Positions 5,128 to 8,105 of a stretch of 8,105 bases of DNA are shown here, piece after piece; positions within the stretch are counted from its first letter, which is position 1, and each line of letters begins with the position of its first letter. Below the pieces are notes generated by a model. That model saw only the letters and a list, made by a program, of their open reading frames with translations, did no database searches and had not been told where the DNA came from. Made by a program: the position numbers and the translations under genes. The stretch spans positions 7,221-15,325 of the forward strand of contig DNGN01000030.1 in assembly GCA_003486225.1 (NCBI GenBank), given 5' to 3'. The DNA is from Chloroflexota bacterium. GTDB lineage: Bacteria; Chloroflexota; Anaerolineae; Anaerolineales; UBA11579.

Positions 5128-5946
5128 TTAATCAAAAGTTGATTTCGAGATTAAAACTGCGGATGGTGCCCGGTTAATGATCTGCTGGGTGACACTTCCC
5201 AAAAGCAGGCCGCGCAAGGTCTGGCTCTGTGTTTCGCCCAAAACCAGGACATCGTACTGACCCTCTGCAGTTTCAGCCAGGATTGCTTCAACCACATCTC
5301 CATGCCGCACCTTGATCTGAGCTGGGATGCCGCTCTTAGCCAGGATTTCGGCACTATGCCGCAAATGTTGGGCCAGGGGTGTTTCGGTTTCCAGCAGTTC
5401 TTCCAGGGTTTCTTCCATTTCCATCATACCGGTGTACATACTGGGTACGGCGGCGGAAACGGTCAGCAAGGTGGCCTCCATGCCAGTCTTGGTGGCCAGC
5501 TTGGCGCTCAGATCCACCACAGGCTCAGAAATATCGAGACCACCGGTGCACACCAGCATGCGTTCCAATTTTCCCCGGATGTCCCTCACCAGCATAATGG
5601 GGATCGGGGAATGCTTGATAATGCGCTGAGAGACCAGGCGGAAATGCGACGGGATCAATCGCTGGCGCCGCCGGACTCCCATCAAGATCATCTGGTAGGA
5701 TTCTTTTTCCAGTTCGGCATTCATGCTCGATACCGGATCACCCAGAACAAATTTTGCGGTGTAGGGGAGCCCGTCAAATGTTTGGCAAACATTGGCAAAA
5801 CTAGCCTCAGCTTCTGCCAGCGTCTGTTCTTTTTCTGCAGCAACCAGCACAAGTAAAGAGGCTTCCATTTTGCGGGCTACCTGTGAGACAAAATCAGCTA
5901 CGGATGGGACAACACTTTGGTCTGCAACAATATACAGTAACTTCAT
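5128..5946 (-). CDS. Universal stress protein (UspA family), tandem domains, 272 aa
   Basis: The protein has two Usp-like alpha/beta halves. The first covers residues 1-121, beginning MKLLYIVAD and ending IIKHSPIPIMLVR. The second covers 126-267, beginning LERMLVCTGGLD and ending IINRAPSAVLIS. The second half keeps most of the nucleotide-loop signature: VLVLGETQSQ (235-242), then LLLGSVTQQI with Gly250-Ser251. The second glycine of the usual G-x2-G is missing. The first half has MGVRRRQRLIPSHFRLVSQRI at the same place, with no Gly-Ser, so it probably does not bind ATP in the standard way. Family members are cytosolic stress-response or signalling proteins. It is the last gene of an operon, 22 nt after the TauE/SafE permease gene; GGATG lies about 7 nt before the ATG. 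A role tuned to that transporter is inferred from the operon. Confidence 0.85.
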   Translation of the reverse strand: MKLLYIVADQSVVPSVADFVSQVARKMEASLLVLVAAEKEQTLAEAEASFANVCQTFDGLPYTAKFVLGDPVSSMNAELEKESYQMILMGVRRRQRLIPSHFRLVSQRIIKHSPIPIMLVRDIRGKLERMLVCTGGLDISEPVVDLSAKLATKTGMEATLLTVSAAVPSMYTGMMEMEETLEELLETETPLAQHLRHSAEILAKSGIPAQIKVRHGDVVEAILAETAEGQYDVLVLGETQSQTLRGLLLGSVTQQIINRAPSAVLISKSTFD

Positions 5947-5968
5947 AACGCATCCATTTCTTTATTTT

Positions 5969-6871
5969 TTAGACTGCAACAACGCCTAACAAACGCAAGA
6001 TAACCATCAGGGCGCCAACGAGCGGCAAGAAGGAGAAAAACAGGCGAATGCGCGGGCCGGTGAAATATTGGGTAGAGACTGCCCCAATTTGAGCACCAAT
6101 CGCCGCCCCCGTTTGCATGACGAGTGCCATGATGATATCCACGTTTCCTTTCAAAGCATGGGTCAGAGTGCCATACCCTGCCGAGAAAATAATTTCAAAG
6201 AGATCTGTGCCCACAGCGACATGTGTGGGGACTCCCAGAAAATAAACCAGCATCGGCATCCGGATGAAGCCTCCGCCCACGCCCAGCATCCCAGCCAATA
6301 AGCCGGTCAGCAAGCCAACCGCCACAACACTCCACAAAGAAATCGATTCAATGCCCGAGGCTGGGAAAGAGACCATTGGGGGGATACGGATGTTATACAC
6401 TCGGCGTGCAATGCCCTGGAAACCAACCACATCTTTGACATCCATTTTTTCGGACTGCAGCATACGCAGCGAACGCACCGCCTCAAATGCCGTGAAAACC
6501 GTGACCAGCAACAAGATAAAAATATATAACAGCCCTATCACACGATCAACAGTCCCGCGCGATTCCAGGGCTTCGATAATCTGCGCGCCAATCTCCACCC
6601 CGATCATCGTGCCGACAATCATCACAGCCCCCAGTTTCACATCTACATGGCCCAGGGCGCGGTGCCGCTTGAAGGCGACAATCGACTTACCCGTCATATG
6701 CGCCAGGTCTGTCCCGACCACAAAGTTCATCGGGACTCCAATCCAGAACATGAAGGGGGCCGCTAAAAATCCGCCGCCCACCCCAAAAAAGCCACCCAAC
6801 ACACCCACTAAGAAACCTATCACTACCAGGGCAATCGGATCTATCGTAACGCCTGCAATTGGGAATTCCAA
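5969..6871 (-). CDS. TauE/SafE-family (sulfite exporter-like) membrane permease, 300 aa
   Basis: This is a polytopic inner-membrane protein built from two related halves. The signature GVLGGFFGVGGGFLAAP (23-39) recurs as LLAGMLGVGGGFIRMP (191-206). VGTDLAH (52-58) recurs as VGTDLFE (220-226), each followed by a GHVD or GNVD segment. Hydrophobic stretches at about 13-45, 80-97, 111-135, 180-215, 248-268 and 279-299 suggest seven to eight membrane segments. This doubled pattern is diagnostic of TauE/SafE proteins (formerly DUF81), which move organic sulfonates, sulfite or sulfoacetate; substrate is not predictable from sequence. The start is TTG (6869-6871). AGGAG (6878-6882) overlaps the stop codon of the preceding gene 6 nt upstream and is one of the best ribosome binding sites in the window. 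Second gene of a three-gene operon. Confidence 0.9.
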   Translation of the reverse strand: MEFPIAGVTIDPIALVVIGFLVGVLGGFFGVGGGFLAAPFMFWIGVPMNFVVGTDLAHMTGKSIVAFKRHRALGHVDVKLGAVMIVGTMIGVEIGAQIIEALESRGTVDRVIGLLYIFILLLVTVFTAFEAVRSLRMLQSEKMDVKDVVGFQGIARRVYNIRIPPMVSFPASGIESISLWSVVAVGLLTGLLAGMLGVGGGFIRMPMLVYFLGVPTHVAVGTDLFEIIFSAGYGTLTHALKGNVDIIMALVMQTGAAIGAQIGAVSTQYFTGPRIRLFFSFLPLVGALMVILRLLGVVAV

Positions 6872-6880
6872 ATCCGTCTC

Positions 6881-7171
6881 CTAGTGATGGTTGTCGGACT
6901 TCGAGGTAAGCCTGTGAAGACCAAGGAAATCAAATAACAAAGAAGTGATAAATTCTAAAAATACTGCCTGAACCACGATCAGCCCTAACCCGATAAAGGC
7001 ATACACGATCAAATTATTGTCGAAAAGATTGCTCAGAGGTTCTGCGAGATAACGTAAAGCAACAAAGAAATAAATGGCCAGCAAGATGCCATACACAACC
7101 AGCTCAATCACGAAATTGCGGACCAGTTCCCTAAAAGGCACCTGTGCTTTTTTTTCCTTTTTTATCTCCAT
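6881..7171 (-). CDS. Small two-helix membrane protein upstream of the permease, 96 aa
   Basis: I do not recognise a named family. The protein has a short basic N-terminus (MEIKKEKKAQ), two hydrophobic helices at about 18-40 and 53-80, and a polar, His-ending tail (HRLTSKSDNHH). The helix pair carries scattered charges (Glu23, Arg40, Glu44, Asp51, Glu73). It looks real: AAGGA lies about 9 nt before the ATG, the stop codon is only 9 nt from the TauE/SafE start, and that start's ribosome site sits on this stop. An accessory or stabilising subunit of the permease is a reasonable guess from the coupling, nothing more. Confidence 0.7.
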   Translation of the reverse strand: MEIKKEKKAQVPFRELVRNFVIELVVYGILLAIYFFVALRYLAEPLSNLFDNNLIVYAFIGLGLIVVQAVFLEFITSLLFDFLGLHRLTSKSDNHH

Positions 7172-7212
7172 CTAAAAAATTCCTTTACACGCTTATAAGG
7201 ACAATGAGGGTA

Positions 7213-7218
7213 ATTATA
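7213..7218 (-). promoter_or_regulatory. Candidate -10 (TATAAT) of the membrane protein-permease-Usp operon
   Basis: Read on the minus strand, a perfect TATAAT occurs about 42 nt before the ATG of the small membrane protein, in an AT-rich gap between that gene and the glutamate dehydrogenase terminator. The -35 position has no good TTGACA match. It is the best promoter candidate for the three-gene operon, since the preceding gene is closed by a strong terminator. Confidence 0.4.
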
Positions 7219-7270
7219 GTAAACCATAATATCACTATTTTTGTCCACTATTTAAGGATTTGATACAAAC

Positions 7271-7300
7271 AAAAAAGACCTTGCAATTGGCAAGGTCTTT
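7271..7300 (-). terminator. Intrinsic terminator of the Glu/Leu/Phe/Val dehydrogenase gene
   Basis: AAAGACCTTGC (7274-7284) and GCAAGGTCTTT (7290-7300) form a perfect 11-bp stem with a five-base loop. On the minus strand it ends in TTTTTTGTTTG, a strong U-tract, 19 nt after the dehydrogenase stop codon. The plus strand also has CTTTATTTGT after the stem, but nothing on that strand needs it. Confidence 0.92.
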
Positions 7301-7319
7301 ATTTGTATTCCGGGTGAAC

Positions 7320-8105
7320 TTAGATCCAACCGCGCAACTGCATGGCTTCGACTACTCGCCCGATGGACACCATATAAGCGGCATCGCGCATGTAAACCTT
7401 CTCGCTCACTGAAAGCGCTAAGACACTCTCGAAGGCATTGGTCATCTTGAAATCCAGTTTGTCCAGCACCTCTTGCTTCGACCAATAGTAATTCATGTCA
7501 TTCTGAACACTTTCAAAGTAGGAGACTGTTACCCCTCCGGCGTTGCAGAGGAAATCGGGGATGACAAACACGCCTCTCTTCTCAAAAACGGCATCTGCAT
7601 CCGGGGTGGTCGGACCATTAGCTCCCTCGGCAACAATCTTGACCCGGTCGCTGACTTTTTTGACCGTTTCGGCATTGATCTGCCCTTCCAGGGCTGCAGG
7701 GACCAAAACATCGACATCCTTTTCGATCCAGGCATCGCCGGCTTCAATAATATAGCCCGCCTGGATGGCTTTGGCTTTATCAATAGCCCCATACTGATCG
7801 GTGATCGACTGCAAGAAAATCGGATCAATTCCGTCTTGCTTCGTGACCGTGTATGATGTCCGGTCTTCCCTGTCCCAATAGGAAACGCAAAGCACCTTTC
7901 CGCCGAGTAGTTGGGAAAAGCCAATGGCCGCATATTGTGATACGTTGCCAAATCCCTGGAAGGCGGCAGTCATTTTGGTTGAATCCAGCTTGAGGTGTTT
8001 CATGGCTTCGCGGATGGTATATACAACGCCGAAGCCAGTAGCTTCTGTGCGGCCCAAGGAACCGCCGCCACCAAGCGGCTTGCCGGTGATCACGCCAGGG
8101 GTGAA
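7320..8105 (-). CDS. Glu/Leu/Phe/Val dehydrogenase (glutamate dehydrogenase family), 5'-truncated, 261 aa seen
   Basis: The frame stays open to the right edge, so the start and the N-terminal catalytic part lie outside. The apparent GTG at 8091-8093 is an internal Val codon: the preceding codons read Phe-Thr-Pro-Gly, continuing the family motif TPGV(I/V)TGKPLGGGGSLGRTEATG. Next comes the NAD(P)-binding motif FQGFGNVSQYAA, with Ser where many members have Gly. Then follow VLVPAALEGQI, VAEGANGPTTPDAD, and the hallmark PDFLCNAGGVTVSYFESVQN, ending YMRDAAYMVSIGRVVEAMQLRGWI. The enzyme family reversibly deaminates glutamate or a branched or aromatic amino acid to the 2-oxo acid and ammonia. The strand after the nucleotide motif reads VSYWDREDRTSYTVTKQDGI, longer than the common SDSxG form, so coenzyme preference is unclear. 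The visible part is about 60% of the usual length. Confidence 0.92.
   Translation of the reverse strand, partial: FTPGVITGKPLGGGGSLGRTEATGFGVVYTIREAMKHLKLDSTKMTAAFQGFGNVSQYAAIGFSQLLGGKVLCVSYWDREDRTSYTVTKQDGIDPIFLQSITDQYGAIDKAKAIQAGYIIEAGDAWIEKDVDVLVPAALEGQINAETVKKVSDRVKIVAEGANGPTTPDADAVFEKRGVFVIPDFLCNAGGVTVSYFESVQNDMNYYWSKQEVLDKLDFKMTNAFESVLALSVSEKVYMRDAAYMVSIGRVVEAMQLRGWI

Noticed and set aside
5302..5856. 184-codon plus-strand frame antisense to the stress-protein gene
   Set aside because: Phe/Gln/His/Gly-rich antisense product with no family features; the minus-strand Usp is clear.
6264..6884. 206-codon plus-strand frame antisense to the TauE/SafE gene
   Set aside because: Thr/Pro/Ile-rich low-complexity sequence typical of the complement of a Gly/Val-rich membrane gene.
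7240..7250. TTGTCCACT as an additional DnaA box in the gap before the dehydrogenase terminator
   Set aside because: Two mismatches to TTATCCACA and isolated; such matches are expected by chance.

Overview
The window reads as a piece of a bacterial chromosome. Protein character suggests Chloroflexota, probably Anaerolineae or a relative. The hints are the style of the glutamate dehydrogenase, a coiled-coil J-domain protein, a YqeK-like HD protein and a MEMO-family protein. This is an impression from recognised families, not a database result. There are no transposases, tRNAs, rRNAs or CRISPR arrays. Every gene looks like ordinary chromosomal housekeeping or accessory metabolism.

Layout. At the left edge is the 3' end of a plus-strand thioredoxin-like co-chaperone (CnoX/YbbN type), closed by a strong intrinsic terminator. 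Converging on it from the minus strand is a two-gene operon: a D-2-hydroxyacid dehydrogenase followed 3 nt later by a HAD-family hydrolase. A 319-bp non-coding region (2325-2643) separates this operon from a divergent plus-strand block. That block holds a J-domain coiled-coil protein, a YqeK-like HD-domain hydrolase starting at TTG, and a MEMO-family protein (AmmeMemoRadiSam system protein B). From 5128 to the right edge everything is on the minus strand. A three-gene operon encodes a small two-helix membrane protein, a TauE/SafE permease and a tandem universal stress protein. Next comes the 3' two-thirds of a Glu/Leu/Phe/Val dehydrogenase with a perfect terminator hairpin.

The most notable element is the 319-bp divergent intergenic region. 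It carries ten same-direction copies of a DnaA-box-like 9-mer. Two are exact TGTGGATAA (TTATCCACA on the other strand). Start-to-start spacings are 11, 21, 21, 21, 21, 10, 22, 11 and 10 bp, so all lie on one face of the helix. An AT-rich stretch follows (68% A+T over 2521-2640, counted by hand). This is the architecture of a bacterial replication origin (DnaA-box array plus unwinding element) or of another DnaA-binding locus. No dnaA, dnaN, rpmH, mnmG or parAB gene is visible in the window, so an oriC assignment is an inference that needs genome-scale skew or replication data.

Working together: the hydroxyacid dehydrogenase and HAD hydrolase are probably co-translated and could act on small 2-hydroxy or 2-oxo acids and phosphate esters. 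The permease, small membrane protein and stress protein form one transcription unit that suggests anion or sulfur-compound transport tied to stress sensing. The J-domain protein, HD protein and MEMO protein are adjacent without an obvious shared pathway.
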